DNA of 64,000 nucleotides from contig OZ316896.1 in assembly GCA_973895155.1 (NCBI GenBank), positions 23,064,001 to 23,128,000 of the forward strand, written 5' to 3'. The DNA comes from Marsupella aquatica. Lineage: Eukaryota; Marchantiophyta. Made by a program: the position numbers and the translations under genes. Position 1 is the stretch's first letter. Each line of letters opens with the position of its first letter. Shown here piece by piece: positions 1 to 11,380 of this stretch. The notes beneath the pieces were generated by a model. That model was not told the DNA's origin, did not search any database, and saw only the letters and a program-made list of their open reading frames with translations.

Positions 1-1295
1 GCCAATGACACGTTGGCCCGCACGTTGGTGAGAAGACGATGTCAAGGAGTGAGAGCCTCCCTACCCCGATCCTGTTGAAGGACCCGGACCCATTAGTTAA
101 CGGCAGTGACGGGTATCCGAGGGTAGCCACCTGAACACCAAGTCTCAGAGACCAATGAGGCCATCTATGGAACATGAAGAGCCAGGTGAGTCAACGAGAC
201 AAACATACTCTATATAATGATCAGGTCGACACTTTCAAGTTTCAACATTCTAAAGGGATGGTGGTCCTTCTAGATTGGTACGGTCGGAATGATCGATTGA
301 CCGGCACTAGCTTACGTACTTAAACAACATTTCATGCCAGGAGTCGGATACTTGGCGAATCGGAGGTAGTATGAAAACACTAGGGTACATAGTCAGAGGC
401 AGTAGATGGATTGCAGCTGAGAAAGTCAGTCTCTGGCCGGCCTGCATTGAGAGGCAGTAGATGGATTCGAGCTGAGAAAGGAACTCATGCATACAAGGCC
501 AGGTCTCGACCAAACTTACACTATATCACCTATGCCTCCCAAAAAGTCTGTCACCCTTTTACAAAAGGAGAAAAAAACCTGAGCCAATCTTCGCCCCTAG
601 TCAAAAATTGATTTTTTTGGCACCTTAAAATACACCCATACATCGCTCTTATCAAATTTCTGCCGTAAGTTCAAGTTGCCCAACCTATCCGAAATGAGAA
701 TTTTTCACACTCTTGGTAAGAGATAGCTTAGTATAGGGTTGAGTGATCCCTTATGTACGCCCGTATGTATGAAATGCAGGATGAAAATAATGTCAATTTT
801 TATTTTGAACATGAGGATAAAAATAACATAGTCTAACAACACATTGGCAAGACTGAAAAATAAATGTTGACACCTTATCTAATTAAGGCAGATTGAAACG
901 AAAATACATAACAAAAATTTCAATAAAACAAATTTAAACCTGAGTACCCCAAACTAGGTAACATCAGAATCATCTTGTCTAGCTTATTTGAATGACTTGC
1001 TGTATATCTTTATTAATGTCATTCTGGTCCATCCTCTATGCGGGACTCTATGGTGGGAACCCTTCTTGCTACCTTGTCTTATTTGAACTACTGCTCAAAG
1101 CCTATATCTCAATATTAAATATTCTAGTAACCATTTCTAAAGAGATCCTAAAACAGACATCTTTGAGTAGGCTCAAATTTGTTCAGTAGGGTTTTTGATC
1201 TTTTCTAGTGGTTGAATATTCTCTGGGTTTCTCGCTCTTCCTTGGTTTTCCCCTTTGCCTATGGTAGCTCTTTTTCTTTTTTTCTCGTTTTGTGA

Positions 1296-1365
1296 TACTA
1301 TACTATACTATACTATACTATACTATACTATACTATACTATACTATACTATACTATACTATACTA
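1296..1365. repeat. TACTA pentanucleotide microsatellite
   Basis: About 13-14 tandem TACTA units lie roughly 0.8 kb upstream of the polyphenol oxidase start. The second copy of the duplication has two units fewer. Confidence 0.95.
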
Positions 1366-2157
1366 GAGACTCAAATGTGTGAAATGTGTGAAACGTGTCC
1401 ATCTTCGTCGGTGAAAGCTGTAGGAAGGAAATATGTAGCTCCCTGGCTATTGTTAGAAGACATCCAGAGTCCCAATAAGTTCGTGAAGGACCATGGGTTA
1501 TCTCGAAAATTGAAGGACCGTCTCTTCTCTGTGTTGACTGCACGCCTTGTCAAACGGACCTGGCCCCGGCCCGAATCCACTGGATTCCATGCCAGGACCT
1601 TGTAGAAACCATCCCACTATTAAAGGCTCAGACCTCTGCTGAGAACCATATCGGTCTGCCTTGATCACCTACACAATCGTGATAATGCAGCTTTCATTCT
1701 TGAGCTGCTCACTACACTGGATGCATGCAGACGACTAGCTGGTGTACCTTGGTTTTGATATTTCAGCGTGTTTAGTTCTTGAGTAATGTGGCTTCTGATC
1801 GAACGATTTGTGTGATCGATCAATCACAACAAAAATCGTCAGGCTGCGTGGTTTCTCTTTCTAGTCTGCCTTTCAGGACACAACAACGAGCCGTGAATAG
1901 TTAGTTCGTTCGTGATTGCGAAGCGAATCTGAAGGGAAGAGGCTGAGGTCAGGCTTCCTCCATTGAGCAACAGTCACATATTGGTGCTTTGAGGAATTCC
2001 TTCCCCAAGAAAGCATCCCTTTAAGCTCAACGAGTTTTTCACTGCAGATTCATCCGGCTCGACGTAGCAGCTGTGAGTTACTTAGGAGCCTATCGAGAGG
2101 AGCACAACCTCCAGTAAACCTTCGCCCAGGGTGGTTCGCCCAGGGTGGAGCGGGGCA

Positions 2158-4482
2158 ATGGAGGTCCCCTTGCTGTGGATATTGGTGTGGTGTACGATCC
2201 CCTTAGCTTTCATGTTCCCGGCAGTTGTGCACGGCGACCCAATTAAGGTAACCTTCGATCACTGCCGGAATTCAACCTCCTTGCTTGATCCACTGCGCGG
2301 CAATTCCTCAGAATCCATCCCGTGCTGTCCCGTCATGCCAACTAGGCCGATCGTCAACGGGCCGCCTCCTCTATTGACGGAACACATCAGAGTTAGACAA
2401 GCTGCGCAATGCACGGATGCAGCTTACGCTGCAAAGCTCAACAAGGCGTATGCGTTGATGCGGGCGCTGCCAGAAGATGACCCACGTTCCTTCTCTCAGC
2501 AATGGCAGCTTCACTGCTCTTACTGCGGGGGTGCATTCTTGACCGTTAACAGCAGTGGATCTCCTCAGGGAATCGACATCCACTGGAGCTGGCTATTCTA
2601 TCCATGGCACAGGTACGTCAAATCATTACCTGCACCACTACACCAATGTCATCGATTCCAGACCAGTCTAGTCCTTGAAACATTCAGGAGCTGTTACAAA
2701 AAGTAATGTTTCAATTGAAGGATAAATTAGACAGGTTCACAGATGTTTGCGGGTACGTAGTCGCTACAATGATTTTTCCTTACAGGGTTAATTACGATTC
2801 TCAAGGAAGTTTGAATTCGATCTCGATCACTGAGAAGCTGATAAGTGTTGCAACTAATGAATATATGCAGGTGGTACTTGTACTTCCACGAGAGGATCCT
2901 GCAGTCGCTCCTGGGAGACCCCGACTTCAGCCTCACTTACTGGAACTGGGATGCTCCCTACAGTGTAGGAGATGGGTCTTCCAAGAATGGAGCTTGCCTG
3001 AAACAGGGACATGATTTCCCAGCCTTCTACGCCGACAATTCCTCCGCCGCATACGATGTCAATCGATCTGCGAATGCGAAGGGATATGGCCGTCTGCACT
3101 TCCCCGATGTCAGTTACACCCCTGTCACACCTGCAATAACACAGGTTCTCTTCAACGCATCTGGAGAAGACATCATTGAAAGTAATCTGAACATATTGTA
3201 CCAAGCATTGGTGAGCGGCGGAACATCGAAAGAAACCTTCATGGGTCGGCCATATCGCGCAGGAAACGCGGCAGGTGTGTATATAAACCGATCGATTTGA
3301 CTGAGAAAACTCTCCACATAAGCTACTTTAAGCCAGCCATAAAGAAAACAAGACTTTCTACCATCCCTAGGTAGCGTTAGTTACAAACAATTTGACTCTT
3401 TCCTAAAGAGCTTACTCGAATCATATCTTGAGCGCTTGCAATCCCAACGATGTCGGCTAACTCTTGTTGGTTTTGAATTCACAGGCACTGGAGGCCCAAA
3501 TGGAGGTGCTGGAACGCTAGAAAATGGCGCTCACTCTGGTGTTCATTCCTGGGTCGGAACAGACCCGCCAGGCAACGACATGGGCCAGCTTTCACGCTCA
3601 AGCCGTGACCCTGCCTTCTTCGCTCATCATATCAACCTCGATCGTATGTGGCAGGTACGTCAGTTAATTAGCTCGAGATAATTGATTATCGAATACAGAT
3701 CGATGTCATTAATTTCTATGGTCATGGACTGATTAAATTTTGCAGAATTATGTTGATTGTTCAGCTCGGGAAAGCTGATATATTTCCGTGGTTGGCTGAA
3801 ACAGGTATGGAAAGATATCGGGCCAGTACTAGGTCAGACTCATGAGGACTACTCGGACCCTGACTTTCTGAATGCTGAGTTTCTGTTCTACGATGAAAAC
3901 AAGGATCTGAGAAGAGTGAAGGTAGGAGACTCGTTAGACTCGAAAAAGTTGGGATATGTTTATCAAGGCGCTAATGATGCACCATGGGTCTTCTTCAACA
4001 CTACCAAGTGTAATAAGCTTAGCTACAACGAACTTATTGCCCAAGCCGAAAGCTTGCCAGTGCCAAGCAAAGACTCGAGAGGATACTACCACCTGAACGG
4101 CGGTAAGACATTCACTATGGTGGTGGAAAGACCAGAGAATCCACACGGCCTTGAAGAGTTCCTCACCATTGATGGAATCAAACTCGACAGAACTCGGAAC
4201 ACAGGGTTTGACGTGTTTGTGGATTGGGTGAACCCGACCGAGCATTCAGTGCCAACCAAATGCGCTGAATTCTCTGGGAGATTCACCAACTTGGTTCAGA
4301 GCCGATCTGCTACTGAAGGGAAACCGGATTTGGACTGGAAGCAAAGTATTTCCAGAACACTAGATGATATTGAAGCTCCAGCAGGCCCTTCAAAGGTCGT
4401 CATCACTCTAGTGCCTATGTATCGAAAGGAAGACCCAGATGAGACCTTGATCAAATTCAAATTCATCACGATTGACATTTGA
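2158..4482 (+). CDS. Polyphenol oxidase (tyrosinase/catechol oxidase type), copy 1
   Basis: A type-3 copper enzyme that oxidises phenols to o-quinones. I read four exons, 2158-2612, 2871-3274, 3485-3654 and 3805-4482, all with GT-AG introns, giving 568 residues in one frame. The first ATG after an in-frame GTG stretch opens a hydrophobic signal peptide ending near VVHG, so the protein is probably secreted; no plastid transit peptide is evident. CuA ligands are visible in LHCSYCGG (the Cys-x-x-Cys context of the thioether bridge), FYPWHR and FHERIL. CuB ligands are visible in HSGVHSWVG and FFAHHINLD. Downstream come the DWL-like region (DPDFLNAEFLFYDE) and the KFDV-like region (FDVFVDWVNP) typical of plant enzymes. 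Splice choices are mine; exon 4 could start slightly earlier, but MWQ-VWKDIG joins as expected for the family. Confidence 0.93.
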
Positions 4483-5466
4483 AGAAGGCCGACTTCAGTG
4501 ACGATATATCTATACGCGATTATTAAACTTCATCGTAGAATCGTACGATGATGAATGATTTGTCGTTTCTCCTCACCTACATATATATATATATATTTAA
4601 ATCTCCAGAGAGCCAGAATGGCTCACACAAGTAGACCTTTGACATTTAGCATCACCGCTTTTTCACGTTCCTGATAAATTCAGCTACATCAATTAAATGG
4701 GTAGAGTTTCACTAGATCCTACATTTGATTGGCGAAAAAAATCAGTGCACAATTGGGCAGAGTTTCTATGGATTTTCTAGATTATTTGTGCCTAAGTAAG
4801 CAATAGACAGAGAATGATTAGGACTTCAATAAATTATACAATTTCTGGCTAAAGTTTCTTAATGATCAAATTAAGGAGAACTATCATTTTCTAACCAAAA
4901 GAAAGATTAACAACTCAGCCATTCGCATCAAAAACAATCTCTTGGCAAGAAATGGAACAGCTCAGTCATTCGCGCACCTCTCAGTGCTCCAGACTGTGTT
5001 CGCATTTTACTAACGGTATGTAAACTGTTGTACTTAGAACCCTCGATAGAATCTAAGCTCTCGGTCAAAATTTATTTAGCGTGTGTAGTGATTGAACGCA
5101 CAAGAAGGAAAACTCTCTGTTTGTCACCGTTCATCGTTCGTAAGTAGCATCCCTGTTCCGGTGTTTGTTGGCATTTTTTGTTTGGAGCGCACAACGTACC
5201 GTAATTTCTTGTTACCGATTCGCCATCCCAGTAGGGTCTAGGTCACCTAAACAATGGTCAGATTGTCAAAGACGTGGACCACCCCATGAAGAGAATCCGT
5301 AATCTGTGGTTGGAATAGAGTTGTCTCATCGTGCATCTCTTTCGTACCAGTGAATAACATGATTGCATTTTGAAAGGGAGTGGTGACGATGCGAGTTTTG
5401 TCATGTTTTGTTCCAATTTTGGAGATTAGATCGTGAAGAATAGTTCCTGCTTCATGAACTTAGCTG
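4483..5466. other. Spacer between polyphenol oxidase and FUSC fragment
   Basis: The genes converge here. It is AT-rich, with a short AT run near 4583-4597. No ORF of note. It contains a remnant of a FUSC-type 5' flank at 4900-5011, listed separately. Confidence 0.7.
4900..5011 (-). repeat. Remnant resembling the 5' flank of the FUSC gene
   Basis: About 110 bp closely match 43521-43631, the sequence immediately upstream of the intact FUSC gene (shared stretch CTCAGTGCTCCAGACTGT). The TATA-like box of the intact gene is not retained. The same remnant is at 39629-39740 in copy 2. It suggests an older FUSC tandem array that lost a unit. Confidence 0.75.
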
Positions 5467-6638
5467 TCATCGTCGATTCCCGTTTTTTAAAACCTCGGGA
5501 AATGTTTCACTTAATTCTATGACACTCCATTGGTTCTCGAAATGGAGGAGTTCATGCACTGCATTCTCAAGTTCCACTGTCTCTCCCAAGAGGGACTTGA
5601 GGCTGAAAGTGAGAGCACTGAAGGAGAGCATTGCCGAGTTACTGAGCAATGATCCAGCCGGATTTTCCCTCTTCGCTGCAATGAATCCAGAAACTACCTC
5701 CTCATAGCGGCCCTCAAAGGCCTCCATAGTTGACTGCATACTCAGAGGAGTTCCATCAATAGCTCGCTGCGTGCACTGCAGGAGCAAGAGAGGGTGGACA
5801 TGACCAGCCAATTCGCGAAGATCGCCCATGGATCGCGAACCTTGAGTTGGTCCCAGCCCCTTTTCTTCGTCATCCACCCACGTCCATTTCTTGCTCAAGT
5901 GAACAATGTTGTGTTTCTTGACCTGTAATACCCGTTGGAGAAGATCTAAGGATGACAAAACTTCGTCTTCCAAAGCAACTAAAGATGTTTGAAGAGGCCC
6001 CACTAACATCTCGATCTGCTCCTTCAAGCAGTCTTCAGTTGCTGCGTGTAATGAACAAACCATGAAGAACAAGAGATCGAGCATGCGTCCTTGTATGTGG
6101 TTAAGCTTGGAATAGATCTCCATAGGGAATGGAACATTCCACAAATCTGGTTCCATGATTGCCTCACTTTGTAGATCAGCTTGCTCGGCAAAGCTGGCCC
6201 TTAGCTCTTGCTCAAGCTTTTTGATCCCTTGCACTACCATCCGACGATGTTTGGGACAATAGTTCCCTGTGTATGCAGCAATCACACTCGCAACACAGTC
6301 TCTCAAACCCGTCAAACTCGAAACAAGATTCTCTCTACATAGGGATTTTGCTCTGTTTGGCCACACGACTATCTCCACAATGACCAAACTCAAGACCCCA
6401 ATGAAATTTTCTACTATACGAACTAAGGCAAATTCTTGAATGCTATTGACCTTAACACGGGCTGGACCTAACATAATTATGGCTGCGGTCAGCCCAGCAA
6501 TTACTCCAGCAGGTCCAAATATCCTGCAGAAACGGAGATAGCTTAGGAGTGTGACCCATGGAATCAAAGAAATAAGGATCAGGTAAGGATGATTATGCGT
6601 GATCAATATCGCCAAATAGCCATAGATAGCCCTGAGAG
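5467..6638 (-). pseudogene. FUSC-family membrane protein, truncated C-terminal half
   Basis: About the last 390 codons of the gene at 40196-43435, in an open frame with the normal stop at 5467. It retains the end of the second transmembrane block (from AILITHNHPYLILIS) and the cytosolic C-terminal part. At about 6632 the sequence departs abruptly into unrelated DNA, so the start, the whole first FUSC block and the promoter are missing. It cannot make the full protein. The cut coincides with the end of the segmental duplication. Confidence 0.93.
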
Positions 6639-7768
6639 GTCCCTTCCAAAATCTCTTGCTCTTTGCATTTCTAAGTTTTTACATTTAGAAATTAGCCAGG
6701 AATTGGTGAGGGCGCTGGGTTACTTACCGAGACGCTTGGTTGCTTGTGCAGAAGTCCTATGAGGACCGTTGAGTAGCGGTTGTGTTGGAGAGCAAGTGCG
6801 GCTTCGTGTGGGAGGGACCGCTGGTGGTGCAAAGGGGCACTAGGTTGCTTGCTCAAGGTATTCCGTGGAGGCATTCAGGCACCAAGGGCACTTAGGCGTG
6901 AGTGCTAGGAATTGGTGAGGGCGTTGGGTGGCGAGGTCCGAGGTCCACCACTTCCAGCCACCATGGTAGATACTTACAATGACCAACACTCTACTAGTCA
7001 ACACAAGATCATGGTAAGGATTATTTTACAATGGTGTGTGGGGATTCAATTTTGTTGGCAGGTCATAACTATGGTCCATTTAAATAGCCATAGTAAGCTT
7101 TATAATACTCTCTCCCTGTTGATCGAAGTATATATATACTGGTTAGTAGTGCTTCTCTTTATTTCTTGCCTTGAAAACTGAAAGTAGACCCATACTTTGC
7201 AGCATGCACCAGTGTAGAGTAGCCCACAAGCCGGCACTATACCCAAGATTGAAGTATAAATTGGTTAGTTGCTCTTTTTTTTGGTGCCTTGAAACCAAAA
7301 TTAAGCAAACTAATCCATCAGAGGATAAAGATTCTACTCTAGAGCATATACCACTGCAGGGTAGTGTACAAGTGGGGAAGCCTTGAAAACCAAAAGCACA
7401 CCAATCCAACAGAGGAGAAACATTCTACTATGGAGCATGCAACACTATAGGGTGGCCCACAAGCCAGGAAGCCTTGTAAACCGAAAGCAAAGCAGACCCA
7501 TCCAACAAACCTAAACCTAAACGTTCTGCTTTGGAGCATGCACCACTCTATCGGATCACATACCAGGAAGGAGAGAGGGTTGGACTAGGGCCCCAAAGCG
7601 GGCACCCCAAGGCCGAGGAGAAATCAATACTCCCCACCACTACTTCCCACCCAGAGATGGGGTCTTTGTACTAACTGCACATCAAAATATGACATACAGT
7701 GCATACAACAACCCTCCATACCATGAAAAACCTTGTTATTTTTTAATCAATGAGTACAAACTCTATAG
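6639..7768. repeat. Gene-free repetitive stretch
   Basis: I see no gene. There are internal partial repeats around the phrase GAATTGGTGAGGGCG (about 6702 and 6909), and a series of related units near 7190-7560 built on a 'gcatgcaccact' phrase. It may be remains of old transposable elements; no termini could be assigned. Confidence 0.5.
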
Positions 7769-7858
7769 TTGCACATTTTGATCTGTTGTGACTACAACAT
7801 GATTATAGCAGGGCCAGAGGTGCACACCAAGAGATGCACACACGTAACTGCTACAGAA

Positions 7859-7975
7859 GGGATTGAACCCGGGACCTCTCGGTTCCAGGCTTATCTTCTA
7901 ACCAACCGAAGTTGCTTTAGTCATTCTTTTCTGCAGCTCGGGGCTTCATCTTCACACAGCTCGGGGCTTCATCTT

Positions 7976-7978
<3 letters not shown>
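7859..7978 (-). repeat. tRNA-derived SINE-like repeat, copy 1
   Basis: On the minus strand there is a tRNA-like internal promoter: an A-box-like GGTTGGTTAGAAGATAAG and a B box GGTTCAATCC. The same segment, with about 50 bp upstream of the tRNA-like part, recurs at 29786-29894. It is not a functional tRNA: there is no plausible acceptor stem or intact cloverleaf. The part 7936-7979 is itself a 23-bp tandem duplication. Confidence 0.6.

Positions 7979-7979
<1 letters not shown>

Positions 7980-8034
<55 letters not shown>
7980..8034. repeat. GA dinucleotide microsatellite
   Basis: About 27 uninterrupted AG/GA units directly adjoin the SINE-like repeat. A shorter GA run sits at the same place beside the second SINE-like copy (29885-29894). 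Confidence 0.95.
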
Positions 8035-8038
<4 letters not shown>

Positions 8039-10231
8039 GTAGCTAGAGTCCTAACACCCATTCAAGGCCACGATCACACCTAGGCTAGCATTAACACATT
8101 CTTGACCCTGTAGCGTTATCAAAAAGATAGTTGTGGTTTAACTTTCATGTCAGACATACACCTTGTCACTCATAGCCTAGAGTCCAGGTTGCCAAAGCAG
8201 ATATGATCAAAAAAGCTATGAAAAACAATTGCATGTCAGACGCAGGGCTCCAAGAAACAATCTTCATTTATAAAGTCAAAAAGAGTTCTTTGTCATGTCC
8301 TGTGTGTAAAAAGTTAAAAACATTTAAAACAGAGCATCTTTCTTAAACTGTGAGTATACTGTAGCATGCAGTGACTTCTTCTTAATGTGCGGAGGCCAAT
8401 ATCACGTACTGTCATTCACCAGATGTAAGTCCACAAAAGATTAGTTCATAACAAATAAGGTGCAGCAGTATGCATTTACAGAAGTAAATGAATCTACAAT
8501 GCAGTGCATCATTACTGGGTTTCAGTCAGTTTGATGTAGATCATTATCTAAAGTGAAGATATGAGTGAAACGGCTCATACCACAGCCCCCATCCTCAGGG
8601 TGAATCAGGCCATAGACAAGGATTCGAGTTATACATTTCTGCTGCCAGTAGCTGCGCGCGGCGGCAACGGGGAGACGTATATCCACTTTAGGCTAGCATT
8701 GCAAATGAGATTAATATATGAAATGATGGTACCATGGTGTAAGATTACATACCTGTTGGCTTTGTGCCATGAGAGGTCTCTGTGCTGTCGTAAGGTGCTG
8801 GCAAAGCTTGTTAGTAGATGTTAGTGCAGTACCTGGTAGTCATTCTTGTTGCACTTAGCCTAGGTCGCTTCTAAATGTGCCACAGTAGTAAAGGACTTAA
8901 AGCAGAGTTCTTGGCATATAAGTGTGTGGCCAGAGGACAAGAGTTGATGCGTCAGAGAATGTGTGTGAAAGCGTGAAGGAATCAGCCAGAGCACAGTGAC
9001 TTGAGATGTGACACGAAACCTTTCCTGCCTCTCACATACACACTTGGGACATTTGGAGGGAAATAGGAGAGCCAGGGGATGTGTACATAGCTTTTTTTAG
9101 GGCATTCGCCAAAGTGGGGACTGTTTCAATCACTGTGTACGCTTGCCCTATTTATGTATAGGTGTATTGGTATCCATTATGTATCTAATATTGTCTGGAT
9201 GGATGAGTACAGTATAGCTTCTTTTGTTTATACTATAATGTTATTTTATACCTGGTTTTTAAAGATGACCTAGGATTAGCCGTACCCTTACTAGACCAGA
9301 GAGAGATGTTTTATAAAGTAGCAAAAAACACCCAGTCAAGGCCACTTCAAGGAGTTACTTTGTCCATACATACAGCATGTCTAAGTCCTACAGTAGGGTC
9401 TGGGAGGAGTCCTGGATAAATAAACATTACACCTTATAGTCCAAGTCAAAAACTTCATGTATTGCCGGTGACAAAGTAAGTTCACAGAAGTACAATGAAA
9501 AGTTCTGATGGAGATTAGAGATATCAAAAAGTTAATACTCATACAGTACTCAATCCATTAACAAGACATGTCTCCAGATAGCTTCTAAGTCAAAGCATAG
9601 TGGCAGGGTCTGCTATTGGAAATACAGAGTAAAACAAGGGATAGAAATAACTAATGACAGAAGTAACAAGTGTCACAAATAACCAGGATTTGTTAAAAAA
9701 CTTTTTACAGAGTAATATGTAGATAGATCTCAACGCCAGGGGTATAGAAAGAAGAATTACACTATCAAGTCAACAAAAAACAATTTCTTGGAGATATTAG
9801 TGGTGTGGATAAGAGCGAATTGCTGCAGTGTTAAGAACAACAAAAAAAAATTAATAGTTAGCAGGGTCAGTATACAACATATGTGTAGCTTATTAGAACT
9901 GGCATCTAGCTCTAAGCAAAGCTCTATGCATGGACTATCGGTGCATCAAATCTGTTTGTCTTACAGACAGAAGTAGACCATCAACCATAACTGACGTGTA
10001 GTTGACATGACTACATTGCAAGCCCCAGGTTCGTCATTCAGCCCCCGTCCCTGGGGTGAATCAAGCCAAGTAACTGACAAATTCATGCTATATGTTTCTG
10101 TTACCAGATGCCTAGGCGGTAATGGGGAGACATATATCAGTTATGGGCTAGACTAAGCTATTCATGAAATATAACAAAAAAGGAATCAATATGAGAAGAG
10201 CGGTACCTGTTGAGCGCGCGCCATAGCTCTG
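8035..10231. repeat. Gene-free stretch with diverged direct repeat
   Basis: No coding region recognised. About 8570-8790 and 10035-10235 are diverged direct copies of one sequence (shared phrases GGGTGAATCA, GGGGAGACATATATC, GTACCTGTTG), about 1.45 kb apart. They could be old LTR-like ends or a local duplication; no coding domain lies between them to decide. Confidence 0.5.
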
Positions 10232-11176
10232 AACACGATTTCTGATCGAACGAGAACTATTTCCGCAAACAAGAACTATTTCCGCAAACGAGAAGTGTGT
10301 TTTCATTTTCCGCTGAATCTCGCGAAATTGGTGGTTTTTTTAATCAAAAACAGGTTTTTGGGGAAATAATGTAATCTGTATCGGAGTTCGGATTGAATCA
10401 AGAAATTCAGGAATGGTCCAAACCACTGAAATTAATGGTCATAAACATTCAATTTATCAAGGAAAAATTAGATCCAAAAAATGTTCGCCAGAACCTCATA
10501 TTCACTCTCTCCAAAGATATATGAAACGTCTTATCTAGAAATCCATATCCACTTTTCAAACAAAGTCCGATACCTGTATCAGACTCCGGATTTCAACCAT
10601 GAAAGTTCCGACCGAATCTCAATTTCCCCAGTTTTTGGTTATTTACTGTAACTATTTTACATCACAGTCGATAAGAAATTACCGCACAATTTGTCAAACT
10701 TACCTTGCAGTTACCTCCGCAATTGACCATAGTAACCACATACATGCATAGTCAACATGCCGTTGTCTCAACAACAATGCGCAGTCCGATAAAATTATCG
10801 CGGCAACTCCGGACGACAAAAATACTTGCCGACAATACTAAGATCTTTCGGTTCATCGGTTAAATTTCAAAATTGCAACTATCCATATTACGAAAACACT
10901 TTTTGCAATACCAACGTCAGATAAATTTATCGCTGCAATTTCAAAATTGCAAACTTTCCATATGAAGGAAACACTTTTTGCAATACCAACATCAAATAAA
11001 TTTATCGCTGCAATTTTAAAATTGCAACTTTCCATATGAAGGAAACACTTTTTGCAACACCAACATCAGATAGATTTATCGCTTAAATTTCAAAACTACA
11101 TAATTTCTCCACGATGCACGTGTAAGAATCAAATTGGAAATCCAAGAAATATACCCTTCTCTGCTATTTTGTGGTT

Positions 11177-11238
11177 TAGCGAGATGGCCAATCAAAAGTG
11201 GCCACGTGGGCCAACCCCTCAACAGACACTATAAAAGG
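11177..11238 (+). promoter_or_regulatory. Promoter of the element A transposase gene
   Basis: A GCCAATCAAAA CCAAT box, a GGCCACGTGG G-box-like motif, and TATAAAAGG at 11230-11238 lie about 150 bp upstream of the ATG at 11381. The same three motifs in the same order precede the element B gene on the minus strand (26705-26770), with aligned sequence between them. Confidence 0.7.
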
Positions 11239-11380
11239 ACCACCGTCGATAAGTTTTTGGCGTCATTATCCAGAGTAGAGTTTCAGGAGTTGTGTTCTTG
11301 GAGCAACATTTTGTTGGTTGAGCCATTCGTTTTCCCTGATTGAGGGAGGAATGCAAAGCCCCATAGTGTCTCGGATAGCC

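Larger units (their letters stand above)
1..6638. repeat. Segmental duplication, copy 1 (partner 34740-41367)
   Basis: This stretch matches 34740-41367 in direct orientation. The offset is 34739 up to the TACTA microsatellite and 34729 after it, so the only length difference I see is 10 bp (two pentamers). Apart from that I noticed no substitution by eye until homology ends at about 6632-6638, inside the FUSC gene. The true left edge is unknown because the window begins here. It carries a complete polyphenol oxidase gene and the 3' half of a FUSC gene. Confidence 0.95.

Noticed and set aside
1255-1605. 116-codon + strand ORF with repeated YTILYYTIL words
   Set aside because: It is the TACTA microsatellite read in one frame; copy 2 of the duplication, 10 bp shorter, does not keep it.
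7859-7912. tRNA gene
   Set aside because: Good B box, but the flanks do not form an acceptor stem and the same sequence is repeated at 29786, so a SINE-like repeat is the better reading.
8570-10235. LTR retrotransposon bounded by the diverged direct repeat
   Set aside because: No primer binding site, polypurine tract or gag-pol domain between the repeats.
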